This document shows, piece after piece, positions 22,009-34,050 of a DNA stretch of 64,000 nt. Under the pieces are notes generated by a model that was given only the letters and a program-made list of their open reading frames with translations, made no database searches and was not told where the DNA came from. The position numbers and the translations under genes were made by a program. Location of the stretch: positions 1,116,001 to 1,180,000 of the forward strand of contig PYIU01000010.1 of NCBI GenBank assembly GCA_003415625.1. The letters are read 5' to 3'. The first letter of the stretch is position 1, and each line of letters begins with the position of its first letter. The stretch comes from Aquanectria penicillioides. Its lineage: Eukaryota > Ascomycota > Sordariomycetes > Hypocreales > Nectriaceae.

Positions 22009-23198
22009 TCAGTCCCCCAGGGCTTTATGACAGCCCACTCCATAGCATCCTTGGCCAAATCTGCCACAACATACATCTCCCATGGTCGGCAGGAGCATAT
22101 CCAAACCGTAGGAGTGGATTTCAGCCCCCATGCTTGATATTTGAGATGCGGCATTCTGCATACAAAGTTTGGATAGTTCTTGGTCGAACAAGGACGCACT
22201 TTGGTTATGGAGGAGAGAAATGAATCTTGATCGATGAAGGCTTGCAACCGCGGCAAAGTAGGTCATCTGAAGGACTGTGCGATTCAATCCCACGGTTATG
22301 TTGGTCGTAATTTTCGCATCCTGAGGGAGGGGGAGATACTTGCAACATTTGGGCAATGAATTCTGCTATATCAGTAGATCTTCGTTGCAGACCGCAAATA
22401 ATATCTTCTCATCTTGTCTTGAGAGATCCAAGTCTTCTATTCCTTCGTCTCCGGCATTCTCTGAAAAGATGGTGTAATGTGTCCGAAAGAATGGTCGCAG
22501 GCAGCGACAAAGTTTGGCTTTTGAAATGCATAGCATAGCCAACTCTCTCCTTTTCTTCCTTTCGTTTGCGTAAGAGCATATATCTTGTAGTGATTTGACA
22601 TTGCTGCGTTGCCACTTGTCAGGCTCAAAATCAGATTGCTCCAACATCCGGACATTGTAGTCATCCTCTTTGATCCTCGGTGGTCATTTCATTCCCATGG
22701 AAACGATTCGGTCGCGAACAAAGCAAGCCCACCATATCCGTCTTCTATGCTTTTGTACTCGCAGTGCTTCTTGCGCTTTGGAACATGTTGGATCTAAGTG
22801 CAGTCCCACGGCATAACACTGAGAGATGGCGACATCCGTCCAATGCCAAGTATTCCCGTGTGCCTCGGGAGTTTCGTACCATAACGTCATGAGCGATAAG
22901 GCCTGTATCAGCACTAGTCGGTCGCTTTCGGTGTTGAAATCGTAAAGAAACTGCTATCCGGTCAGCGCACACTTTGCTCGTGGAGTTGATCATACTTTAC
23001 TTGATCTTTTTGAAAGAATGACTTCCTTGCTTGCTTTCTTGTTGGAAAGCCCAAGCGTCTAAGATGATCCAATTCAATGTGTGCAACACCTGCAAATAAA
23101 ACTGCTTGGAAAAGTAGCAAGCTGACTTTCCCTGCACTTCCATTGGAATGTTCAAGAATATCCAATAACTCATCTAGATACAACATCTTTCTAGCCAA
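22009..23198 (-). pseudogene. Broken Zn2Cys6-type transcription factor (fungal_trans middle domain)
   Basis: The minus-strand reading gives a fungal-specific regulator domain. It starts with LLLFQAVLFAGVAHIELDHL and KQARKSFFQKDQ. After a 50-bp intron (22951-23000, GTAAAG..GCAG) it continues FLYDFNTESDRLVLIQALSL, LWYETPEAHGNTWHWTDVAI and IWWACFVRDRIVSMGMK. An in-frame TGA at 22686-22684 stands where the family has Arg before PPRIKEDDY. The frame then resumes (MLEQSDFEPDKWQ, LAMLCISKAKLC). A TAG at 22368-22366 stands where the family has Trp before xNSLP, and the frame resumes again to 22009. The zinc-finger end (upstream of 23198) is missing. With two stops and a lost N-terminus it is a pseudogene. 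The intact regulator at 46.2-48.5 kb belongs to the same family. Confidence 0.82.
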
Positions 23199-24075
23199 GC
23201 AAACTCCGCACTATTGGCTCGGGTATGGATTCTCCCTCGGAATTCTCCTCTGGGGTATTGCCGCGACCCTTGTTCTGAGATTTGTCACCAAACGGATCAA
23301 TGAGAGTAAAAACAGAATTCCACTCGAAGAGATCATGGCCAAGTACACTGAAGGTTTGTACGCCCTAAATCCTCGCCTCTGTAGCAAGGTTATGCTAACC
23401 ATCCATGCGTGCAGCCAAGTTGATTGAACTGGGGGATAATTCACCATTATACAGATATGTCTCGTGAATAGATGTACATCAGAATTACTCAAGTAGCTTA
23501 TAAATGCGTATTTATGTGATGAAAATACTAAAGATTGTGCACGTTGAAATCCCAATTGATCGATGTAACCTCCGGAGGTAGCCTCAACAGGCTTCCCAGG
23601 TTGCGTAATGTCACCTAGCAAGGCCACGCGATCGAGTGTCGCTTATGTGCTGAGGATCCTCAGCGTCAATTCTCACCACAACACGGGCTCATTCGGCTCT
23701 GGGACGTTCCCACTGATCAGAAAGATGTGCGATTTGAAACAGCTGTGGAAAGCGAAGCTCTAGTTTCGATATACTTCGATTCAATGATTGCCAAAATTGT
23801 TGTGTGGGCTCCCTCAAGATCCACAGCGACACAAGCGACAGGGCTCTAGACGGCCTTTATTTGCTTTCTGAACATATTAGAAGAACGGAATAGGTTCGGA
23901 AGAAATGGCCCTACTTATCAGGACGTTGGCTCAGGATCTCCAACGCCAATTGAGATTATCCACCTTCTCAAACTCGACGTCGATATCTCGAAGCAAGTTC
24001 GAATTAGATGCTATAGGTTCGTGGAAACCCATGATATTTACAGTTCATGTATAGTTAACAAGATGATTTCTACAG
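23199..24075. other. Spacer between two gene relics
   Basis: Expected to contain the lost N-terminal exon of the regulator relic (minus) and the lost first exon of the AtuA relic (plus). Open frames at 23077-23427 and 23211-23627 do not read like either. No zinc cluster was found. Confidence 0.4.
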
Positions 24076-25222
24076 TGCCTTTTGGGCGATTCGCCGCTGG
24101 CCGTGAAACAGGTTCTCGAGTCGGACTCGACTCGACTCGATTATGTGGTGGCCGATTACCTCGCAGGTGCGCGCGTGGACGTTTAAAATTCCTTTGTTTC
24201 CACCCGTGCCAGTAATTTGACTAGAGCTCACCATGGGTCTTTTGGCTCGTTCGGCTCGTTCCCAGGCTAGAACGGGCAAACCAGGCCGCGATAACACTGG
24301 ATGTATTTCCGAGTTTTTAGATCTCGTGCTTGCTCCGCACTTGGACATGATCTTAAAGAAAAAGATCAAGGTTGTTACCAATGGGGGTGGTCTAGATCCA
24401 ATTGGTCTCAAGGATGCAATCATGACACATCTTAAAAGGCATGGTCCAGAGAACGTTATCACCGTCGCAGCTATATCAGGCGATGACCTCCTTCCCCGCA
24501 AGAATGAGCTAAAATCCAATGGCCATTTTAAGGGATTTGATCCTTTGAACGGCGCTGGTACCAAATAAAATGGGCTTGGGACAGAGAACGAACTTCTTAG
24601 CCTCAATGCTTACCTCGGGGCCCAACCAATCGCCGAAGCTTTGCAGCAAGGTGCAGGTATTGTGGTTACAGGGAGATGTGTCGATAGTGCTTTGGTCGTT
24701 GGTCCACTGGCTTTTGAATACGGTTGGGACTTCGACACTAAACATAAAAGTTTGGATCAACTTGCCTCTGCGTCACTTGCTGGTCACATCATAGAATGTG
24801 GCAGTCAGGCCACGGGAGGCAACTACATGGATTGGAAAACCTCTGCATTTAGTCCCAATGGCGGTTGGGCAAACATTGGCTATCCGATTTTGACCTTTGA
24901 CGAAGATAACAGCTTCACAATCACGAAGCCTCGGAACACCGGCGGCATTGTTGACTGCAACAGCGTCTGCGAGCAAATGCTGTACGAAGTCCTCGATCCC
25001 CAGAATTATGTTTTACTAGATGTAGTGCTGGACATGACCCAAGTGCAGATTGAGCAGATTCAAACCAATATGGTCTCAGTTCGCGGAGCCAAAGGAAAGC
25101 CGCCTACTCCATGGCTTAAATGCACGGCTGTAGAACAAGATGGATACAGAGTCACGTATCCCAAAGGTGAACGCTTTCACCTCGGAATTGACATAACCCA
25201 GTTCGCAAAGTGCTATCACTAA
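24076..25222 (+). pseudogene. Broken AtuA-like (DUF1446, acyclic terpene utilisation) gene
   Basis: Exon 24076-24166 (GDSPLAVKQVL... LDYVVADYLA) joins through a 58-bp intron (24167-24224) to 24225 onward, giving the family junction DYVVADYLAELTMGLLARS. The frame continues KKKIKVVTNGGGLDPIGLKD and is cut by TAA at 24566-24568. In the same frame it resumes TENELLSLNAYLGAQPIAEA, GAGIVVTGRCVDSALVVGPL, ASLAGHIIECGSQATGGNY and NIGYPILTFDEDNSFTI, ending at 25222. The start exon is not found and the C-terminal half usual for the family is missing. AtuA-type proteins are thought to act in bacterial citronellol/geraniol breakdown; the fungal role is unknown. It is a pseudogene by one stop and truncation at both ends. 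Confidence 0.8.
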
Positions 25223-26627
25223 GCGACCAAACAAAGCGTGACAGCACATGCCGTTGTATTGCATTTGGCACACGAAATATTCATACATTGACCATTGCGA
25301 CAAGCTCAAGTCCTTGAGAGGACTAGGATATCTTCATTTATGTTTCACTTCTACGCATAACTAATCTAGGTCCAATAGATGGAGTCCGAGGCTGGGAAGG
25401 GAGAGCTTCCAACAAGCAACCCGTCGTATTGAAATCACCCTGAGATGAACACCGATTAGCTATGGTCCCAAAATACAGCAGGTCGATTAGAACAACTTAA
25501 AAAGGGCGGCGAATGTAGCCAAACTTACCACATCGCTTAGGCGGTTCAGTTCACCGGTGCCATCGGGAATCCCAGCTAGAGGACATCACAGTGATCATCA
25601 ATAATCGCGTTACATCACACCTAGTCACAAGACATTGCATCAAAGCAGTACCTGAATGGCAGCCGCCTTGCCCAGTAAGACGGGCATAAATCAAATCGGA
25701 AGACACCATCCCAGGTGACAGCTTGGACGGAATGAATTCCGTGTTTCATATTTTCTCGCGTATGTAGGTAGGGGTTTGATCCGTCTCGTCGATCCCTGGT
25801 GTGGAGACATCTTTGTTTCCTCAAAGGCTCCACTGATAACGGCTAGCACAGCCCAAAGACAGGGCTTCCATGAGCAGGCAATCCCTAGTGCGGTTTTAGA
25901 CAAGGGATGAAGGCTGACAACGAGTAGGAGTAAGCTTCGCCCGACACCTATACCCATTGGACCTCTGTAGAAACGTATCCCGATAGAGCACAATAAGGTA
26001 GTAGGTGGCAATCCCGTCCTGCATTACAACTCACTAAACATACCCTACAAGAGTTTAAAGCTAGCTGGGAAAGTTCGCATAATATGTTCATTGTTGAAAT
26101 AGATGCAACGCAACGCTTAAGAGTGACATCGTCGCTAATCTCATGTTACTGGACGGTTGACTCATCTACCCTCGAAGGCTAGACCCAATAATGCGGCGTT
26201 TCTCCGTTGACTTCCGCAGGTATTCTGACCGCCATTCTCTACCGCCGCAAGTCTATCTTCAACGCCCTGAATGTTCATTCTGAAACACAGTCCCCATCCA
26301 TGCTCCGAAGTGGTCGTTCATGCATCTTGTGGTCGCTGTTTACAAGGAACCTACTCACAGCGGGGTTTGAATGACCGACGTAAATGTAGCTTGATGCCAT
26401 GCTAGCTCCTATACACGCGTATACACGTACAGAAATGAAAGACCAGCATGTTGGTCGATATTACATACGCGCAAACCCACGGTATTTGATGAAGCACAAT
26501 GGCAATGCAATTCAAGTGCCTTGAACGCTTCGATATCATGAGACTTTGACAAACTTTTTTAATTTTACATAGTAGTACATAGACTGAAATCTTTAAACAC
26601 CGTCTCCTCACCAGGCTGAATGAACCC
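25223..26627. other. 1.4-kb gene-poor stretch
   Basis: No confident gene. A minus-strand frame at 25691-26011 contains AVISGAFEETKMSPHQG, faintly like the linker of fungal MFS transporters, but the surrounding frames are closed. It could be another relic. Confidence 0.35.
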
Positions 26628-28169
26628 TTACGAACTTCTTCGTTTCTTAAGCTGCGCAGCAAACAGACTCCGAGGCGTGACAGATTGCCCAGTTTTGATC
26701 ATAGTGCCATTACCAGAAGAATCGACTGTCCCCGTACTTCCGACTGCCCAGTTGACACCCAAAGGTGGACTCTGGATGTTGAGGGGTCCTCTCGTGTTCC
26801 AGGCGACACCGGCATTCATGGTCCATCCTTGGCCTGTCCCAGCGATGTCACGGTTGATGAACAAGACGCTAGCTTCGGTGTCCTCTACAAGCAATCCGTG
26901 AGCCCAGCGCGTGTGCGGATACAGCTCCTGCAAGCTTGACGTGGTCTTGTGGCGTAGCACAGCGTTTGGACCTGGCGCCTTGGCCTGGGTGATAACAGCA
27001 AAGGCTTTAGCTGTGGCTCGACCGTACTGGCCACTGTCACGGACCAGAACCTGCGACCCCGAGATGTTGATGTCAGTCGGGTAACCTCCTGGTCGGTCCG
27101 TGTCTCGGTCACGGAAGAAAGCTACCGAGTCGATGGTGATGCGACTGGCGTTGTTCTGTACATCGATGGCATTGTTGAAGCCCGTCATGTTGACATTCCT
27201 CACGAAGCTGTCAACAGTCCAAGGCGTCATCCAAATGCCAGCAGCATTACAAGGCTCGGTAACGTCAAAGACATGACCTGCACAAGTCGGGCTAAGCGTT
27301 ATCGACAGGTTCTCGACGCCCATTTCTTGCGACGTGGCTGGTGGCGTGTAGACAGCCACGTACGGGTCCATGTACTTGCTGTTCAGTGTATCGGTGAGAG
27401 GGATCGTAAAGGTGAGCGTCTTGCCCTTGACAGACTCAATTGTGCGGGGTTGCTGAATTAAATCTCCGACCTGTTGTCGTCAAAGGGCAGGCGAGTGAGT
27501 GTCTCTCTTTCATGGTAAACGCCTCAATTGCGGAGAACGACTAACCTCGATCCACGTTTGTTTCTCCCCGTCCCGCACCAAGTTTGCCATGCCGTTAGCC
27601 CGTACCCACCCAGCTGTCGCCGCCCGTGAGACGAAGACTGTTTGTCCTGCCTCGAAGCCAGTGGCGTTTTGCACCGTCACGGTAGACGCGCCAATGCCCA
27701 CATAGCTGTCCGTGATCCGGCTGACAAGTGATGGCTTCACGCGGTCGTCTGTGCCATTGCCGAGAGTAATAAGAGGCACATCCACCTTGAGCTTGCTAAC
27801 AGACAGCAAGGTAGAGTCGATACCAGAGCCTCGTAGTGTTGTGCCGTTGGCTAGAGTGAGTCCAACGGACACTTTGAAAGTTCCTGCACCAAGTTCTACA
27901 ACTCCTCCTCCCGCAGTAGCGGCCTTGTCAAGCGCTTCCTGAATATCCGAGGTTCGGTCGCCGCTCGAAGCTTTCACTCGCACCAAAGGCGTGCTTGAGT
28001 CCGATGGCAAAGACTTGTCTGAACCGTGGTAGCCGCAGAAGCTGAAATCGGGAAGCTTGTCGCCGCGACTGGTCTTGATGGATTCCCAGTTGACAGCGAT
28101 AACTGCTTGTGAGCCCTGTATCAACAAGAACAGACCCGAAAAAACTATAAGAGGTGTTGTGTGCAACAT
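26628..28169 (-). CDS. Secreted parallel beta-helix (pectin-lyase-fold) protein
   Basis: Exons 28169-27546 and 27470-26628, joined by a 75-bp intron (GTTAGT..ACAG), encode 488 residues. The start at 28169 is chosen because a signal peptide follows at once (LHTTPLIVFSGLFLLIQG). The frame is also open from 28226. The mature N-terminus has the entry motif of pectin-lyase-fold proteins (DRTSDIQEALDKAATAGGGV followed by VELGAGTF and TTLRGSGIDSTLL). Later coils read VENLSITLSPTC, VRNVNMTGFNNAIDV and ASRITIDSVAFFRDRD. Such proteins bind or cleave plant or fungal cell-wall polysaccharides. Without recognisable pectate-lyase catalytic residues the substrate stays open. It is likely extracellular. Confidence 0.82.
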
Positions 28170-29146
28170 GACGCCAAGCTGTGCCGGATGATAGCGGCTA
28201 TGTAGGGCATTGACATCTGCTCTCAATCCTCCAACACCTCATATTTATTTCTCCCTTTGCTCAGATCGCGCGATCGATCCCCTTTGTAGGTCCTTGCCTC
28301 TGATAACAAGGCCAATACGGACCAAGCGTTGAGTGGATCTGCCGTTGCGGGGAGCGGCTGAAAGCGCTGGCAGTCTGAAACGCATCAAGGTAATTAAGAT
28401 GCAAAATGGTGGCCCCAGCTGATCCATCCAGTCTCACGGCCCCATGCCCTAGTTCCGTGACAGCGTTTCTGTGTTACTAGCTGACGCGTCTCCTTAATTA
28501 CCCGCATGGCCAGGGCGGAAGAGTACGCGGAATGGTTGCGCCCATTGACTTAGCCCAGCAGCCAAGCGCCCTGGGATGACAGCTGAGTCGTAGCAAAGCT
28601 GCCAGGACATGGAGGCGTTCAATGACTGACAGGACTAGAAGGTTAGCTGTTTGAATCCGCCTGTCTGTCCCGTTTCAACTTGAATGTTGACGCTTCACGA
28701 ACAGTCAAGTTTCATCAGGTCAGCGACATGGCAGCAGATGAAATTCACAGCGTCGTCTCCCCTGGGGCTGGATCTGTGCAACGTCAGTCTCCAACTAGAG
28801 ACATTTAGCGTTCAGGTTGTGTCAATGCATAGAAGCATCAACTTATCAAGGCACACATTGGTTTGGCCTTATGTTAGGCATCCTGTGTCCAAAGCCACAC
28901 ACACACCGCACTACCAAAACCTACCCAATTATAAAAAGTCTTGACTCTCTATCCTTTTGCAAGCGATCGGTAATATTGCGACATAGTCCATTTGTAAATT
29001 AAACATCGCAGGACCTAAAAGGCGCGTTCTATCAGGGGTTTTAGAGAGCTACAATGATCTTTTCATCGTATTGAGCAGTTTTGGCCCCAAAAAAGGCCAC
29101 TGCCAATTTACCGGTGGGCGATGCTCGCATCCATCTCACAAGCCCC
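28170..29146. other. Intergenic region (promoter of the secreted protein)
   Basis: About 980 bp between two minus-strand genes, holding the promoter of the beta-helix gene and the 3' flank of the F-box gene. No coding frame with recognisable features. Confidence 0.45.
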
Positions 29147-30721
29147 TTAGCTACCAAGCCTGGGATGGTCGCCATATCTATGAAACTCCTCCTCTTCCCA
29201 CATCTCCCTCGCTGTGATTCGCGCTTCCCATTCCTCGGGATGCAGCGACCGTTTCATCAGTCGCAATGGGATATCAGATAGCTCAGGGCACGCGTAGAAA
29301 AGATCGTCTATGTCGGAAGATTTAACATCTGATGTGGTTGCGACGTAGAGGGACTTCAGGTGGGTTGCCTCTCTACAACTTTGGAACACCTTACTTCCCA
29401 CTCTTAGACGACCAAGGTTTAGCGTAATAGATGATAGAGTTGAGGAATGTGAGAGAATTAACCTGGACAGGCTCTCATTTAGTTCAGTCTGAGTGTCTTC
29501 TTCGTGAACAGCTTCCTCTGGATCTTGTAAGAATCCAAAAGAAAGCGAGGTAAAATGTTGCGGAGGCGACGTGATCATGGCACTTAGGTCCCTGACTGAA
29601 GTATGGCAGCCCGGTCCCAAAGACAGAACCTGCAATGCTTGCATAAATGGCATGATTTCTTGAACCCATTCAAAGGTTTCGTAGGTGTAAGCAATGTCAA
29701 GAGTTTGAAGCGTCGTCCCCCATGCCTTGCAAGCTTCCACCAGATCGGTCAGGCTGATTATGGGACACCGCACCTCCAACTCCTGAAGACGGGGGCTTCG
29801 TCGGGAAATTTCACTAAGGATGTCTGCTTTGAAACCGAGATCGGTGCTTTGGCCTATAGTCAGAGATGTGAGATTCGAGCCCACGTTCGCCAGCAGGGAC
29901 GGCAAGAACCATTGAACTTGGCCGTGCAAAGTCAACTCAGTGAGCTGTGATGCGAACTTCACAAAGCGTTCATCCCCACAGCACATGGCGTAGATGTTTT
30001 CTCTCAACGCTTCTTCGTACCGGTCAGGTTCCGGCATCCATTTCTGAAACGTAGAATACCAAAAATAGGTAACGTGAGGACTCGCGTCAAGCAACGCCGC
30101 CAAATTCGACATGTCGTCTTTAATAATTAGATTGGGGTCTTCTAGGCTCTCTCCTCGTTGAATGAGCAGCTTTCTATTGCCTGGACATGCCCGGGCAATG
30201 TCGATCAACAGCTTGCTGTTTTCGCCGCCGGCAAGCCAAAGGACTTGGAGTGAGCGTACAAGCCTTCCCAGACGAGGTTCCACGGCCAAAGCGAATCTGA
30301 ACTGCCATTGTCTTTCTATTGTGTCCAGATCGCGGGGATAGGTATAAAGGTACGGTTCCGCAAGCGCCTGCAGAGCCCGGCAGGAGCAAGAGAGCGCCAT
30401 CAAGGCTGGTTGACGCGATTTAGAGTCCAGATTTGCGACGTGGCCGACGATGAGATCCCATAGCTCAGTAGGCAATGGGTCTAAGCGAAAGCCATGGCTA
30501 ATATCCGAGCTACTGATGAGGGAGGACTGAGAGTCTGGTACAGTATCATCTTCGGTGGCTATCGCGAATTCAGCCACACCACTGTGAAATTCAACAGCAG
30601 CACGTGCTCGAGCCTGGGCTTCTTCATCGTTCGGCTTCTTTTTAGCCACAGACTTTATCAAACTCGTCAGCTCGGCGATTCTGCGTCCGACTCGCCACGT
30701 GGCAACATCAAAAGCATTCAT
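29147..30721 (-). CDS. F-box/LRR-like protein
   Basis: Single exon, 524 residues. The N-terminal 75 residues hold a basic, Ala-rich helix (KKKPNDEEAQARARAAVEFH). The F-box then spans about residues 80-125 (LDPLPTELWDLIVGHVANLD followed by LSCSCRALQALAEPYLY). The rest is irregular leucine repeats (LTELTLHGQVQWF, LTSLTIGQSTDLG, LQELEVRCPIISL, LQVLSLGPGC, LKSLYVATTSD). Likely a substrate receptor of an SCF ubiquitin ligase; the target is unknown. The frame is intact. Its 5' flank runs into 3 kb of gene-poor DNA. Confidence 0.8.
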   Translation of the reverse strand: MNAFDVATWRVGRRIAELTSLIKSVAKKKPNDEEAQARARAAVEFHSGVAEFAIATEDDTVPDSQSSLISSSDISHGFRLDPLPTELWDLIVGHVANLDSKSRQPALMALSCSCRALQALAEPYLYTYPRDLDTIERQWQFRFALAVEPRLGRLVRSLQVLWLAGGENSKLLIDIARACPGNRKLLIQRGESLEDPNLIIKDDMSNLAALLDASPHVTYFWYSTFQKWMPEPDRYEEALRENIYAMCCGDERFVKFASQLTELTLHGQVQWFLPSLLANVGSNLTSLTIGQSTDLGFKADILSEISRRSPRLQELEVRCPIISLTDLVEACKAWGTTLQTLDIAYTYETFEWVQEIMPFMQALQVLSLGPGCHTSVRDLSAMITSPPQHFTSLSFGFLQDPEEAVHEEDTQTELNESLSRLILSHSSTLSSITLNLGRLRVGSKVFQSCREATHLKSLYVATTSDVKSSDIDDLFYACPELSDIPLRLMKRSLHPEEWEARITAREMWEEEEFHRYGDHPRLGS

Positions 30722-33700
30722 GGCGACGATGTCGGGTCTTGGGCTCTAAGGTGACTCGCTGATGAGAGAAGAAATGCGGCTTACGCGAGAAACTTAGTTC
30801 AGCAAGGTCACGTGGACACCATAAATAAGTCCCAGATCACACTCAACCCACTACGATCATACGAATGGTAGGGTGTAGGAAGACACTGCCGAGCATCGAA
30901 AGGCTTTGCAGGAGGCTTTGCAGGAGGAAAGATACATGGCCACATTGATATCTGTCCAAATCTCCCTCAAGCAGCGGAGTCGCTCGTTAGTCAACCTCGC
31001 GATCAAGTCATTGCGGAATCAGTCTATACCGGTTGCCTCGTCTCATACACTTGTCAAGCCGGGTTGCGAACCACGCCTCAGCCTTTTTCTCGACCAAGCT
31101 TGATCATATGCGTCTGTCATTTCATCCCCAAGTCTTATTTTGGGCGTGAAAAAACATCGAAGCGATACTGAACTCTTTCCCAGGAAAACATTTGAAAAGC
31201 TGTGGAGAAATCACTGGGAGGGTTTGCAAATACAAAGACTTGGAACCCCAACACAAAAGATTAGATCTCATTCATATGGGATGTTCCTTCGGGAGGCTCT
31301 TCTGACAACTCACCTAAGCTCTGGGTTTTTCCCTTGGCTGATCGACAGGAGACGTTGGGAAATCTCGCTTTCAGCGAAGTCCTAGGGGCGCTCTGTCGTA
31401 GCATTCTCTCTCGACTCTGTGCATGACACGGTCGGTGAGAGGAGCCTTGAATAAAGAACGGCTTCAAATGGATAGCAAAGACAGCCTTTCTTCAACGACT
31501 CGCTGTGTCGGAGTTGGAAATAGCAGTCCCTTGATGTTAGAGAGCCTTTTTTTTAGAAGTCAATGTGCTACCTTTGACTCCGGAGTCACTGTCCCGGGTT
31601 TCTAGCTCCGTGCTTGTGTATGGTACTGATCTCTAAGTTAGCTTCATACATACAACCGTTGTCCAATATCTTTAACAGCTTTCTTTGAGCTCATTGTCAT
31701 ACCCAAACTCCTCTGAACCAGGATTTTTATCCCGCAAAGATATGGATCTAATGGAATGTTCCTGAACCTACGTCATCATATGTGCGGATTCGATAGGATC
31801 TCTAAGTGGAAGCCGATCTATCGTTTCTACACTCGAGGCTCAAAGACTAGTTATCCATTTCTTCGATACACTACCACATCCTAGCAAGATCATGCATGAA
31901 GATTTTTAAAGATGGTATTCCTGGAGCTAACCGGGGGCATTTTTCGTCAATTGGATTGGCCTGTTGATCTATTTCTGTCAGCTTTGGGATGTTTTCTGAG
32001 CAACAAAAGCAATCTTAGACATCATACTTATTCAATCAGAACGCGACGGTTAACAAACATCGAGATTTATTAATGATAAGTTAGCAGTCATCCAGCCCTC
32101 GTCATGTGAGATTGAGAGGCCTTATGCGAACATTGCAGCGACTACAAACTGAGCTCAAAACACTGTTCCGAGAATGGGGAAATGTTTTAAACAGATCGCC
32201 CAATAAATTATGGTTTCCCAGTATCTCTAGTTCTCGGGCTTCTGATTTCATGATCTCCACCACCCACGCTCAGATAGCCTAGCGATACCAAACCCCAAAA
32301 TAGTGATGTGGATTGATTTTGCTATGTCATCGGGCCATTTAACCCTTGGTTTAGTTAGACTGAGCCACTAAAGTAGTTACCCTTGCATACAATTAAATGT
32401 TCAAGATAAATCTAGAGAACCTGAAAATGTGGGGCAGGGTGGGTTATTTGATATAAAAGCGTGTGGTCAGAATCTTGCCGAAGCCCTAGATCCAAACCGA
32501 GCTCATGCAGCCAAGACCCAGCAGCAAATAAAGCTGGTCGAAGGTTCAATGAGATATTGTCATATGTAACGTTACTTCGGATTCACACAGATTTATAAAG
32601 AATGTGCGATGAATGAACCTTGGTTAACGTTCGTTAAAACACTTGCGAGACCTCGTTCAAAGGGGTGGGTATCGAGGATGCAGGAAAGAACCATTTTCTC
32701 TATCTGTAGATACCTCTGATTATTTTGCATGGGCTGTACTTGTCTTATGAGGGGAACATCAGTTAGTGTCATGAATTGCTTAATATTTGCAATCCCAAGC
32801 ATAAGTAGCAATTTATAAGGGGAATAGGAATGGGTTCCATCAAGAATGACCGATTATTATAAACAACTAGTTTGTAATGTCTCTCGATCTATAATACAAA
32901 TCTTCTTCTCTCTTTTAGTAGATCCACACTACTAGCATGTCCTAAAGCACCATTATTTCTTACGCTGCATCATCGCCTCCGCCACAGTCATTGGTGGGCT
33001 TCGGGTTTGTTGCTACCATCTTGGGCGTGTGCCTCCTCTGACCGCTCTTTGCTCCTACATTGGAAGGGCGTGGGGAAGTGAAAGGTAGAATCAACAGTAA
33101 ATTGCCGCAAAATTGAAATAGCTTGCTTCTGGTGATCCATGGAGCTTTTGCAGAACGGAAATGCGGGCGTAAATAACGCAGCATTAATGCTCGGCACATC
33201 CTCCGGGCGTCCGTTGAAGCCTTCGGGTGTGAACGGGCACAGCGGGCGGCGCATGGGCTACATCAAGAGCACATGGATCTCGTTGATCCTGGTATTCTTT
33301 CAAACCTCCTTGAAAACTTAAATCTGAATGGATGGAAGCAGAGAATCATTTAGTAACAAATACAGAATGAACACGACGACGACTCGGATGGTTCCAAGTG
33401 CTTTACATGGCGTCAAACAGTGCCCGGCGGGGTTTCGTCGGGCACTGCGGCAGAGGGAAAACACGCCTCACAGTAGCGAATAGATTCCACGCCGAATATG
33501 ACCTCTGTCAGACACGGCATTGCTATTATGTATATCCATTTGTCCACGCAACAGCATCCGGTCAGAGCCCGTACGACGCTGGCCGGCCTAAGACACCGCC
33601 AACCCTTCGTAAAAATGGAGAGGCGCCATGGTTGGTGCAGTGAGAAGAGATGGGCGCTTTTCAACCAATAGAATTGTGGTTGAAGGGTCGGGATGCGATG

Positions 33701-34050
33701 CGGCGGGCGCTGCTCCGTGATTGTGCGCCTTTGCGAGGATTCGAAGTTGCGATACAACCCGTTTGCGCAACGCAGTCGGCGCCACATTGGTCAAATGGGT
33801 GTTCATCAATACCATCTGTGTGGAATTCAACCTGTCTTGCGTCGATTTGACCTCCTACATAATACAGAAATGCCGTTTAACGGTCCCTTTAAATTCTCAT
33901 CGTCATAAGTGACTTTTCTGTCCATCAAACACTCAACCGCAGGCCTACCAGCATCGGATATTTTTCCGGCTGATATCATCTCCTCTGTCTCTACCACACT
34001 GTCCTCGCTTGGAGTCCTTCCTCAGCCAATATGGAGACTGGCTCTGATGC
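30722..34050. other. 3.3-kb gene-poor stretch
   Basis: No convincing gene. Short frames at 31140-31385, 32960-33254 and 33413-33830 lack domains and splice-consistent partners. 31600-32900 is AT-rich. A 12-bp direct duplication sits at 30901-30924. Confidence 0.45.
30901..30924. repeat. Direct duplication of a 12-bp unit
   Basis: AGGCTTTGCAGG occurs twice in tandem, upstream of the F-box gene. Confidence 0.85.

Noticed and set aside
24115..24150. Repeated CTCGA/GACTCGA units as a possible operator
   Set aside because: They fall within the coding frame of the AtuA relic (Ser-Asp-Ser-Thr-Arg-Leu codons).
25691..26011. Possible MFS transporter fragment (GAFEETK-type linker)
   Set aside because: Only one short segment resembles the family. 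The flanking frames are closed and no membrane helices line up with it.
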